The translations under genes and the position numbers were made by a program. Positions 6,431 through 11,959 of a stretch of DNA of 11,959 bases are shown here, one piece after another. A model generated the notes under the pieces. That model was not told the DNA's origin. It made no database searches and worked only from the letters and a program-made list of their open reading frames with translations. The DNA is taken from the NCBI GenBank assembly GCA_036732755.1, contig DAINBU010000138.1:1-11959 (forward strand), in the 5' to 3' direction. The DNA is from DASRRB01 sp036732755. Lineage in GTDB: Bacteria; Planctomycetota; B15-G4; SIAN01. The stretch's first letter is position 1; every line of letters begins with the position of its first letter.

Positions 6431-8394
6431 GCGTAGTACCCGGCGGCGTAGCCCCCCTCCCAGATGTGGGCGAAGTAGGGCGTGCGGTAGCGCGGCGGGA
6501 CCTCGGGCAGGTCGACGCGGAAGCGCTTCAGCGCCTCCGCCTCGAAGGCGCCGACGTCCTGCGGCGGCGCGCTCGCCGGCAGCGTGTGCCACGCCATGTC
6601 GAGGAGCGCCGCCGCGAGGTAGGCGGTGGTCTGGTAGCCCTGGTCGAAGGTGCGCGACCGCTTGAGCTTCTCGACGAGCGCGGCCGGCATCGGCTCGCCG
6701 GTCCCGTAGTGGCGCGCGTAGCTCGCAAGGACCGCCGGCTCGGTCGCGAAGTGCTCGTTGAACTGCGAGGGGAACTCGACGAAATCGCGCGGAACGTTGG
6801 TGCCGGCGAGCGAGGGGTACTTCACGTCGGAGAGGATCGCGTGCAGCGCGTGGCCGAACTCGTGGAAGATCGTGGTCACTTCGTCGAAGCTCAAGAGCGC
6901 CGGCTGTCCCGCCGCCGGCTTCGTGAAGTTGCAGACGTTGAAGACGACGCACTTGGTGCCGAGCAGGCCGGACGGATCGACGAACGTGTCCTCCCACGCC
7001 CCGCCCTGCTTGCTCGGCCGGGCGAAGTAGTCGGCGTAGAAGATCGCGCGCGCCGTCCCGTCGGCGTCGTCGACCTCGAAGACGCGCACGTCGGGGTGGT
7101 AGGTCGGGAAGTCGAGGCGCTCCTTGAAGGTGAGGCCGTAGAGCCGGTTGGCCGCGAAGAAGACGCCGTCGCGCAGCACGCGGTCGAGCGCGAAGTAGGG
7201 GCGGAGCGCCGCGTCGTCGAGGTCGAACTCGGCCTTGCGCACCTGCTCGGCGTAGAAGGACCAGTCCCACGCCGCGAGCGGAAAGCGGTCGAGAAGCGAA
7301 TTCGCCTGGGCGTCGGCGAGCGCCTGCATCTTCGCCAGCTCGCCGCGCGCCTTGGCGGTGGCGGCCGGCACCATGCGCGTCATCAGGTCGATCGCCGCGT
7401 CGGGCGTGCGCGCCATCTGGTCGGCGAGGCCGTAGGCGGCGTAGCTCTCGAAGCCGAGCAGCTGCGCCTTGCGGGCGCGCAGCTCGGCGAGCCGCCGGCA
7501 GAGCGCCCGCGTGTCGCGCACGTCGCCCTGCTCCGCGCGCGCGACCGACGCCTCGTGCAGCCGGCGCCGCACGTCGCGGTTCGCGAGCGACGCGAGCGGC
7601 GGCTGGCGCGTGAAGTTCTTGAGCGTCAGCACCCACTTGCCGTCGAGCCCGCGCCGCTTCGCCTCCTCCGCGGCGACCGCGATCGCCCCGTCGTCGAGGC
7701 CGGCGAGCTCCGCGCGCGTCGCGACCACCAGCGCCGCCGCGTTGGTCGCCGCGAGCAGGCTCGCCTCGAACTCCGTGGTGAGCTTCGCCTCCTCGGCGTT
7801 CAGCGCGCGCAGCACCGCCTGGTCGGCGGCCGACAGCCGCGCGCCCGCGAGGACGAAGTCGCGGCGGTACTTCTCGAGGAGGAAGCGCTGCTCGGCGTCG
7901 AGTCCGAGCCCGTCGCGCCGCTCGAAGAGCTGCTCGACCCGCGCGAAGAGGCGCGCGTCGAGCCAGATCGCGTCGTGCAGCGCGGCGAGCTTCGGCGCCA
8001 TGTCGGCCTGGATCCGCTGCAGCACCTCGTTGGTGTCGGCGCGCGTGATCGCGGAGAAGACCTTGAGCACGCGCGCGAGCGGCCGCGCCGAGAGCTCGAG
8101 CGCCTCGATCGTGTTCACGAAGGTCGGCGGCTCGGCCTGCTCCGCGATCGCCGCCACCTCGGCGAGGTTCTTCCGCATCCCCTCTTCGATCGCCGTCGGG
8201 TAGTCGGCGTCGTGGATGCGGTCGAACGGGGGCGCCTCGAACGGCAGGGGGCTGCGCTCGCGGAACGGGTTCGCGGCCGTCGCCTCCTCGAGCGCCGACC
8301 TCCCTCCCGCTTCGTCCCCCGATGCTCCCGACGAACCGCAGCCCGTGAACGATGCGAATGCCGCCAACGCCCACCCTCCCCGCAGCCGGATCAT
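6229..8394 (-). CDS. dcp: peptidyl-dipeptidase Dcp (M3A), predicted lipoprotein
   Basis: A 721-residue M3-family zinc metallopeptidase; Dcp removes dipeptides from peptide C-termini. HEFGHALH begins at residue 511 (H511, E512, H515), and the third zinc ligand is E540 in PRDFVEFPSQFNEH. The substrate-binding loop GGYAAGYYAYLWAEV starts at 647, and the C-terminal run TRENGQRFRDLVLSRGG closely matches E. coli Dcp rather than oligopeptidase A. ATG 8394 is chosen because it has a strong GGAGGGGAGG behind it and starts a short basic, hydrophobic signal ending in FTGC (C19), a lipobox-like site. The product is then exported and lipid-anchored, with a mature start (GSSGASGDEAGG) typical of a flexible lipoprotein linker. 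The frame is open far upstream into the doxX-like gene, but that part is antisense-like composition and not coding. It follows the doxX-like gene by 14 bases and its end overlaps the convergent GIY-YIG frame. Confidence 0.93.
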   Translation of the reverse strand: MIRLRGGWALAAFASFTGCGSSGASGDEAGGRSALEEATAANPFRERSPLPFEAPPFDRIHDADYPTAIEEGMRKNLAEVAAIAEQAEPPTFVNTIEALELSARPLARVLKVFSAITRADTNEVLQRIQADMAPKLAALHDAIWLDARLFARVEQLFERRDGLGLDAEQRFLLEKYRRDFVLAGARLSAADQAVLRALNAEEAKLTTEFEASLLAATNAAALVVATRAELAGLDDGAIAVAAEEAKRRGLDGKWVLTLKNFTRQPPLASLANRDVRRRLHEASVARAEQGDVRDTRALCRRLAELRARKAQLLGFESYAAYGLADQMARTPDAAIDLMTRMVPAATAKARGELAKMQALADAQANSLLDRFPLAAWDWSFYAEQVRKAEFDLDDAALRPYFALDRVLRDGVFFAANRLYGLTFKERLDFPTYHPDVRVFEVDDADGTARAIFYADYFARPSKQGGAWEDTFVDPSGLLGTKCVVFNVCNFTKPAAGQPALLSFDEVTTIFHEFGHALHAILSDVKYPSLAGTNVPRDFVEFPSQFNEHFATEPAVLASYARHYGTGEPMPAALVEKLKRSRTFDQGYQTTAYLAAALLDMAWHTLPASAPPQDVGAFEAEALKRFRVDLPEVPPRYRTPYFAHIWEGGYAAGYYAYLWAEVLDHDAWYWFVEHGGMTRENGQRFRDLVLSRGGTKEAAELFKSFRGREPSVEPLLIERGLK

Positions 8395-8398
8395 TCCG

Positions 8399-8408
8399 CC
8401 TCCCCTCC
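8399..8408 (-). promoter_or_regulatory. ribosome binding site of dcp
   Basis: The reverse strand reads GGAGGGGAGG in the 14-base gap between the doxX-like stop codon (8409-8411) and ATG 8394. It settles the dcp start against the much longer upstream-open frame and supports translation from a shared mRNA. Confidence 0.7.
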
Positions 8409-9851
8409 CTATTCGTTGTCCGGGTACTCGTTGATCCAGTGGAAACCCCGCGTCATCAGGAAGTAGCGCTCGACGCTGGAGCGCTTGAACTCGACGAAGA
8501 CGTCGTGGCCGTCGAACTTCCCCTCGATCTGCAGTTGGTCCGGCTCCGGCAGGTCCCAGCCGAGATTCGCCTTCCAGTTCGGCGCGCCGCGCTTCATGAG
8601 CACGACCCTCTTCGCCTTCGCGTCGAGCTGCGCGAAGTACCGCGTGGACGGATCCTTCACCGTCTCGAGGTTGAAGTAGAAGCGGCCGACCACCAGCCGG
8701 CGCCACGCCTCGTCCTCGGTCCCGACCGCCGGCGCGCCGTCGAGCTCGAACGACGTGACCGCCCAGTTGCCGTGGAGCGGCGACTGCGCCTGCGCGGCCT
8801 GCTCGCGCTGCATGTCGTAGTAGGTGCGGCTCTGCCTGAGCGACTGCCGCGTCGCGTATCCGAAGTGGAAGACGCAGAGCGCGAGCGCTCCGTAGTTCGC
8901 CCACTTCCACGGGAAGACCCGGCCCACCTGCGCCGCCGGCGTCGTCCGGTTCAGCACGAAGAAGCGCGCGAGCCGCGGGATCTCCGGGACGACCAGCACG
9001 ACCGCCATCAGGAAGAGGTGCGACGAGTAGAGCTTGACCGGCGTGTCGTAGAAGAAGTTGAGCGCGACGACGTTGCCCATCACCGCCGCCGCCATCAGCG
9101 CGCCGAGCGTCGTCGTCCAGCGCGTGACGAGCAGCCAGCCGGCGAGCAGCTCCGCCGCGCCGCTGAAGATCTCGTAGCCCTTCGAGGCGCCGAGGAAGGT
9201 CCAGAGCAGCCCCATCGGTGACGCCGTGCCGAACGGCTGCGCCAGCCGGTCGAGCCCGGGCTCGGGCATCTGCGACGGGATCACCTTCGCGCAGCCGTAG
9301 CCGATGAGCGTGACGCCCAGCACGAAGCGCAGCCCCACGCGCAGCCCGTCGCGCAGGCGGCGGTGGTGGCCCGGCCCCCAGCCGGCGGCCCTGCGCACCA
9401 GCTCGTCGAGGAGCGTCCAGAGCAGCGTCCCCGCCGCTGCGATCGCCGCGAGGTCGACGAGCTGCACGTAGTTCCACGTGGTGTCGCCGCTGCCGGCCGG
9501 GCGGACGGTGATCGTGAGCCCGAAGAACTTCGCTCCGGTCCAGAGCACGAGGTCGTCCTCGGCCTTCGACCACGGGCCGAACACGTGCTCCGCCACCCAC
9601 GTCTGCGCGTCCTTCGACAGGTAGGTCGTGAACTGGCCCGCGACCGACTGCGCGCTGTAGACGAAGAAGTAGAGGAGGGCGAAGCGGAAGAGGACGCGCT
9701 GCAGCCGCGACCACGGAGTCTGCGCCGGCGCGGTCGCGTCGGGTCGGTAGGCCGGCATCGATTCACGTGGAGAGGGTTGCGGGTTCTCCTCGCCGTATTC
9801 GCCGTACTCGGGGGACTCCGTCGGTTCCGCTGGATCCGTCGGGCAGGCCAC
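8409..9851 (-). CDS. DoxX-like multi-pass membrane protein with C-terminal soluble domain
   Basis: A 480-residue protein. Hydrophobic segments lie near 52-72, 129-148, 172-190, 227-243, 247-267, 274-290 and 316-333, about seven in all. The stretch 170-300 (GLRVGLRFVLGVTLIGYGCAKV, then SPMGLLWTFLGASKGYEIFSGAAELLAGWLL, then TTTLGALMAAAVMGNVVALNFFYDTPVKLYSSHL) is the DoxX-type four-helix unit as seen in a larger uncharacterised subfamily. Residues 345-480 form a soluble, beta-rich region with WAVTSFELDG, RFYFNLETV, WKANLGWDLPEPDQLQIEGKFDG and RYFLMTRGFHWINEYP, possibly a lipocalin-like barrel. DoxX proteins are tied loosely to redox and thiosulfate chemistry, but no function is clear here. The GTG at 9851 has GGAG six bases upstream; ATG 9758 (residue 32) is the alternative and would drop a Glu/Tyr/Pro-rich leader. 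It is the first gene of a probable operon with dcp. Confidence 0.8.
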   Translation of the reverse strand: MACPTDPAEPTESPEYGEYGEENPQPSPRESMPAYRPDATAPAQTPWSRLQRVLFRFALLYFFVYSAQSVAGQFTTYLSKDAQTWVAEHVFGPWSKAEDDLVLWTGAKFFGLTITVRPAGSGDTTWNYVQLVDLAAIAAAGTLLWTLLDELVRRAAGWGPGHHRRLRDGLRVGLRFVLGVTLIGYGCAKVIPSQMPEPGLDRLAQPFGTASPMGLLWTFLGASKGYEIFSGAAELLAGWLLVTRWTTTLGALMAAAVMGNVVALNFFYDTPVKLYSSHLFLMAVVLVVPEIPRLARFFVLNRTTPAAQVGRVFPWKWANYGALALCVFHFGYATRQSLRQSRTYYDMQREQAAQAQSPLHGNWAVTSFELDGAPAVGTEDEAWRRLVVGRFYFNLETVKDPSTRYFAQLDAKAKRVVLMKRGAPNWKANLGWDLPEPDQLQIEGKFDGHDVFVEFKRSSVERYFLMTRGFHWINEYPDNE

Positions 9852-9901
9852 GCGTGGCTCCGGGCTCGCGGGTCGGGGCGTGCAGCGCCGCGAAGCGCGG
9901 G

Positions 9902-9929
9902 AGTGTACGCCGGCGCGCCTTCCACGTAA
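9902..9929 (-). promoter_or_regulatory. candidate promoter of the doxX-like/dcp operon
   Basis: On the reverse strand TTACGT (9929-9924) and TACACT (9907-9902) are 16 bases apart. The -10 matches TAnnnT and the -35 is a poor match. The expected start site near 9895 leaves a leader of about 44 bases before GTG 9851. This is the most promoter-like sequence in the 9852-10072 gap. Confidence 0.3.
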
Positions 9930-9988
9930 CCGCGCCGCCCGCGGCGACGCTTCCCGCGGTCTTCACGGGAGGTCCATGCGGCCCAGTC

Positions 9989-10044
9989 GCGGCGGCCCGG
10001 AGGGAGGCGGCAGACTCGGGCCGCGCTCCCTCCAGGGCCGCCGC
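9989..10044. terminator. 18-bp hairpin downstream of the heptad-repeat gene
   Basis: GCGGCGGCCCGGAGGGAG (9989-10006) pairs with the 19-base arm at 10026-10044, reading CTCCCTCC then GGGCCGCCGC with one bulged A at 10034. Inside the loop GCGGC (10007-10011) and GCCGC (10020-10024) can pair further. It follows the stop of the minus-strand heptad-repeat gene by 28 bases. A T-rich run (ATCTTTCTTCCC) lies on the plus side only, so it looks more like an intrinsic terminator for plus-strand transcription, although the known upstream gene is on the minus strand. It probably insulates the repeat gene from the doxX-like/dcp operon. Confidence 0.6.
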
Positions 10045-10072
10045 ATCTTTCTTCCCGGCGACGCTGGCGCGC

Positions 10073-10408
10073 TCAGACCTTCCCGCGCCGGTGGTGACGC
10101 CGCCCGCGACGCAAGTCGCGGTGATCGTCGTGCTTGTCGCGCCGATCGCGACGCAAGTCGCGGCGATCGCTGCGCAGGTCCTTGCGGTCGCGACGCAGGT
10201 CGTGGCGGTCGCGCCGCTGGTCGACGCGGTCGCGCTTCAGATCGCGGCGAGCGCGCCGGAGCTCGCGCCGGTCCTTGCGAACCTCGCGGGAATCCCCGCC
10301 GGCGGTCGGCGCCTTCGGGGCGGCCTGCGCGTCGAGCGCGGGCGCGGAGAGGACCAGGGTCGCAACGACGCAGGCGGCCGACAGGAGGGAAGCGAAGCGC
10401 GTCGTCAT
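10073..10408 (-). CDS. small exported protein of Arg/Asp/Leu heptad repeats
   Basis: A 111-residue protein. ATG 10408 is chosen over the ATG at 10423 because GAGGA lies six bases upstream and the signal peptide starts at once (TTRFASLLSAACVVATLVLSAPALDA, cleavage near residue 28-30). After a short Ala/Pro/Gly linker, residues 44-99 are eight seven-residue units approximating RRDRxDL, such as RKDRREL, RRARRDL, RRDRHDL, RRDRKDL and RSDRRDL. The tail is RRGRRHHRRGKV. Leucine or its substitute comes every seventh residue and Arg alternates with Asp, which favours a long, charged single helix or a coiled coil. The mature protein is strongly basic. Similar RRD-rich exported proteins occur in several phyla without known function, so I assign none. 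Binding a polyanion or a metal (HH tail) is only a guess. It is divergent from the S41 protease gene. Confidence 0.72.
   Translation of the reverse strand: MTTRFASLLSAACVVATLVLSAPALDAQAAPKAPTAGGDSREVRKDRRELRRARRDLKRDRVDQRRDRHDLRRDRKDLRSDRRDLRRDRRDKHDDHRDLRRGRRHHRRGKV
10112..10279 (-). repeat. eight 21-bp tandem units encoding the heptads
   Basis: The DNA behind residues 44-99 is periodic at 21 bases. The clearest case is the 17-base word CGCGACGCAAGTCGCGG, found exactly at 10105-10121 and 10147-10163, two units apart. The others have drifted at third positions and at the variable residue. The conserved part of the unit on the coding strand reads CGCGACTTGCGTCGC (RDLRR). Near-identical neighbouring units imply growth by slippage or unequal crossover. 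Confidence 0.7.
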
Positions 10409-10630
10409 CGTGGTTCCTCGCATGATGCAGAAGGCGGACGGTTTCGGAGTGCGCGGGCCAACCCGCCCCTCCCGTCGCGGTTTCGGGCGCGCGAATCCCG
10501 GGAAATCCGTTCACGATCGTCGCAGCGCCGGCGCGGCGCTGTGCGCGGCGGGTTGCGCTGGCGGCGCCGGGCGCTCGAATCGCCGGCTGCGCCGCGCCCG
10601 GCAAAGAGGTCGCGCCGCTGGAGAGCGGAC
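10409..10630. other. divergent intergenic region, no gene seen
   Basis: This gap separates the heptad-repeat gene (minus) from the S41 protease gene (plus) and must hold both promoters. I could not find a convincing -35/-10 pair on either strand. The small inverted repeat GCGGG-CCAA-CCCGC at about 10454-10467 is the only structure I noticed, and it is too short to interpret. Confidence 0.4.
10620..10623 (+). promoter_or_regulatory. ribosome binding site supporting the TTG start of the S41 protease
   Basis: GGAG lies seven bases before TTG 10631. The alternative ATG at 10670 has its nearest purine-rich run (GGAGGAG, 10645-10651) 18 bases away, too far for a normal site. TTG 10631 is therefore preferred. 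Confidence 0.45.
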
Positions 10631-11959
10631 TTGGACGACCGATCGGAGGAGTGCGCGACGCCGCGGCGGATGCTCTGGATCCCGGCGACGATCCTCAATG
10701 CGCTGGTGCTCGCCGCGCTGTACGGCATCGTGCGCGACGTCGCGGCCGGGCGCGCCGCGGGCGGCGGCGGCGAGACGTCCGAGCGCCGCGGGAATCTCCC
10801 TGCGCTTCTCGCCGAGGTGAACCGCTTCGCTTCGGCGGAGAGCTACGTCTCCGAGCTCCACGACCTCCTCCTCGACGAGCACCCCTCCCTCGAAGGCGTG
10901 ACGTCGGAGCAGTTCGGCGCGCGGGCCCTCGCAGCGCTGCGGCGCGTGGCGGACGAGGAGCCCGAGCTGCTGCGGCGCGCCGACGTCGACGTCACGGCGC
11001 TCGCGCGCGCCTTCGAGTGGGACGCCCTCTGCGGGAGCTGGCTCCCCGCCGGCGTCGGCGACGCCGACCCGCGCATCGACGCGCGCATCGACCTGCTCGC
11101 GACCGCGCTCATCGAGGCGGTCGGCGACCCCTTCACGCGCCTCGTCCGCGGCGACCACTTCTTCAACCTCTCGAAGGTCCTCGACTCGCAGTTCCCGAGC
11201 GAGACCGGCCTCTTCCTCGACCGCGACGCCGACGGCGTCTACGTGCGCGCCGTGCTGCGCGACAGCGACGCGTCCGACAAGGGGCTGCGCGCCGGCGACC
11301 GCGTGCTCGCGATCGACGGGCGTCCGGTCGACGACCGGCCGCTGCGCGCGCTCGAGGACGAGGTGGCGCGGCCGTGCCGGCTGCGCTTCGCGCGCGCCGG
11401 CTTCGACGCGCCGGTCGAGCTGCCGCTCGCGTCGCTCGACCCGTTGCGCCTCGGCGTCCGCGCCTGCCGCCTCGACGGCGACGTCGGCTACGTCTCGTTC
11501 TCGATGTTCGGGGGGCAGGCGTTCGGCGGCGTCTTCTTCGAGACGCGGCGGCTGGTGCGCGACGGCGCGCGCGCCCTCATCCTCGACCTGCGCGGCAACC
11601 CGGGCGGCCTGATCGCCGAGGCGGTCTCGATCGCGAACCTCTTCCTGCCGCCGGAGCTCGTCGTCACCCACATCGAGGCGCGGGTCGACTCTCCCGACCT
11701 GCCGGCCGAGTTCGAGAGCGGACAGCCGGCCTTCGGACCCGACCTGCCGCTCGTCCTCCTGATCGACCGCTCGTCGGCGAGCGCGAGCGAGCTGGTGACG
11801 GGCGCGCTGCGGGACCACCGGCGCGCGCTCCTCGTCGGCGAGCGCACCTTCGGCAAGGGGATCGGCCAGCGCATGCAGCCGTTGCTGCTCACGCGCGGCG
11901 CCGGTGCGGCGAGGCAGGGCTTCCCGCGCGTCGACCTGCTCTGGCTCACGGCGCTGCGC
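10631..11959 (+). CDS. S41 family C-terminal-processing protease with PDZ domain, 3' end missing
   Basis: 443 codons are open to the window edge; the end lies outside. The N-terminus has basic residues (PRR) then a hydrophobic anchor or signal at about 15-34 (LWIPATILNALVLAALYGIV), so the enzyme faces the periplasm. Residues about 45-180 form an all-helical N-terminal region ending in DPFTRLV, the usual pre-PDZ motif of carboxy-terminal proteases. A PDZ domain spans about 187-265 (TGLFLD, GLRAGDRVLAIDGRPV). The S41 core follows: VGYVSFSMFGG, LILDLRGNPGG (316-326), LVLLIDRSSASASE with catalytic Ser at 386, and ERTFGKGIGQ with catalytic Lys at 409. The Ser-Lys spacing of 23 fits the Ctp family. 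Such enzymes trim or degrade exported proteins from the C-terminus. The start is TTG with GGAG upstream; ATG 10670 (residue 14) is the alternative. Family identity is secure. Confidence 0.92.
   Translation, partial: MDDRSEECATPRRMLWIPATILNALVLAALYGIVRDVAAGRAAGGGGETSERRGNLPALLAEVNRFASAESYVSELHDLLLDEHPSLEGVTSEQFGARALAALRRVADEEPELLRRADVDVTALARAFEWDALCGSWLPAGVGDADPRIDARIDLLATALIEAVGDPFTRLVRGDHFFNLSKVLDSQFPSETGLFLDRDADGVYVRAVLRDSDASDKGLRAGDRVLAIDGRPVDDRPLRALEDEVARPCRLRFARAGFDAPVELPLASLDPLRLGVRACRLDGDVGYVSFSMFGGQAFGGVFFETRRLVRDGARALILDLRGNPGGLIAEAVSIANLFLPPELVVTHIEARVDSPDLPAEFESGQPAFGPDLPLVLLIDRSSASASELVTGALRDHRRALLVGERTFGKGIGQRMQPLLLTRGAGAARQGFPRVDLLWLTALR

Noticed and set aside
5926..8466. Very long plus-strand frame (846 codons) and the minus-strand 5921-8374 frame over dcp
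   Set aside because: Both are Arg/Ala/Glu-rich with no recognisable domain and lie on top of the well-supported dcp gene; expected in GC-rich DNA with few stops.
6229..9714. An 1161-codon minus-strand frame spanning dcp and most of the doxX-like gene
   Set aside because: Only the part from ATG 8394 is protein-like (signal, HEFGH, Dcp signature). The upstream part is Arg/Gly/Ala-rich shadow sequence in another frame of the doxX-like gene, whose membrane segments are clear.
10112..10279. CRISPR-like array suggested by regular short repeats
   Set aside because: The 21-base period has no unique spacers and is fully explained by in-frame heptad codons of a signal-bearing protein.
10511..11818. 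435-codon minus-strand frame opposite the S41 protease
   Set aside because: It lies antisense to clear PDZ and S41 motifs and has only Arg/Glu/Val-rich low-complexity sequence.

Overview
The window looks like a GC-rich, gene-dense chromosomal segment, most likely from a planctomycete (Planctomycetota). Two features point there. One gene fuses an ECF sigma factor to a membrane anchor and a long array of carboxypeptidase-regulatory-like beta domains, an architecture typical of that phylum. One secreted protein ends in a beta-rich C-terminal segment of a kind I associate with planctomycete exported proteins. Myxococcota is the main alternative. I see no tRNA, rRNA, CRISPR array, insertion sequence or phage gene. 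No gene-free stretch exceeds 300 bases; the largest are 5699-5935, 10409-10630 and 9852-10072.

Layout. A DnaJ/CbpA-type J-domain co-chaperone (minus strand) runs off the left edge and is divergent from the 1062-residue sigma-factor fusion (730-3918, plus). A small multi-pass membrane protein with an HEAGH zinc-protease motif follows on the same strand (4025-4687). A perfect 13-bp hairpin separates it from a convergent gene (4754-5698, minus) for a secreted protein with one CxxCH haem-type motif in a choice-of-anchor-V-like domain. Divergent from that is a GIY-YIG nuclease-domain gene (5936-6430, plus), whose reading frame runs about 200 bases into the end of the next convergent gene. That gene is a lipoprotein-type peptidyl-dipeptidase Dcp (6229-8394, minus), which sits 14 bases behind a DoxX-like membrane protein gene (8409-9851, minus), so the two form a probable operon. 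Upstream is a small exported protein made of Arg/Asp/Leu heptad repeats (10073-10408, minus). Divergent from it, an S41/PDZ C-terminal-processing protease (10631 to the right edge, plus) is cut by the window end.

How the genes relate. Most products are predicted to be membrane-bound or exported, and three carry protease motifs: the HEAGH membrane protein, Dcp and the S41 protease. The most interesting possibility is that the membrane-tethered sigma factor is controlled by proteolysis and that the adjacent HEAGH protein takes part. That rests on gene order and motifs only.
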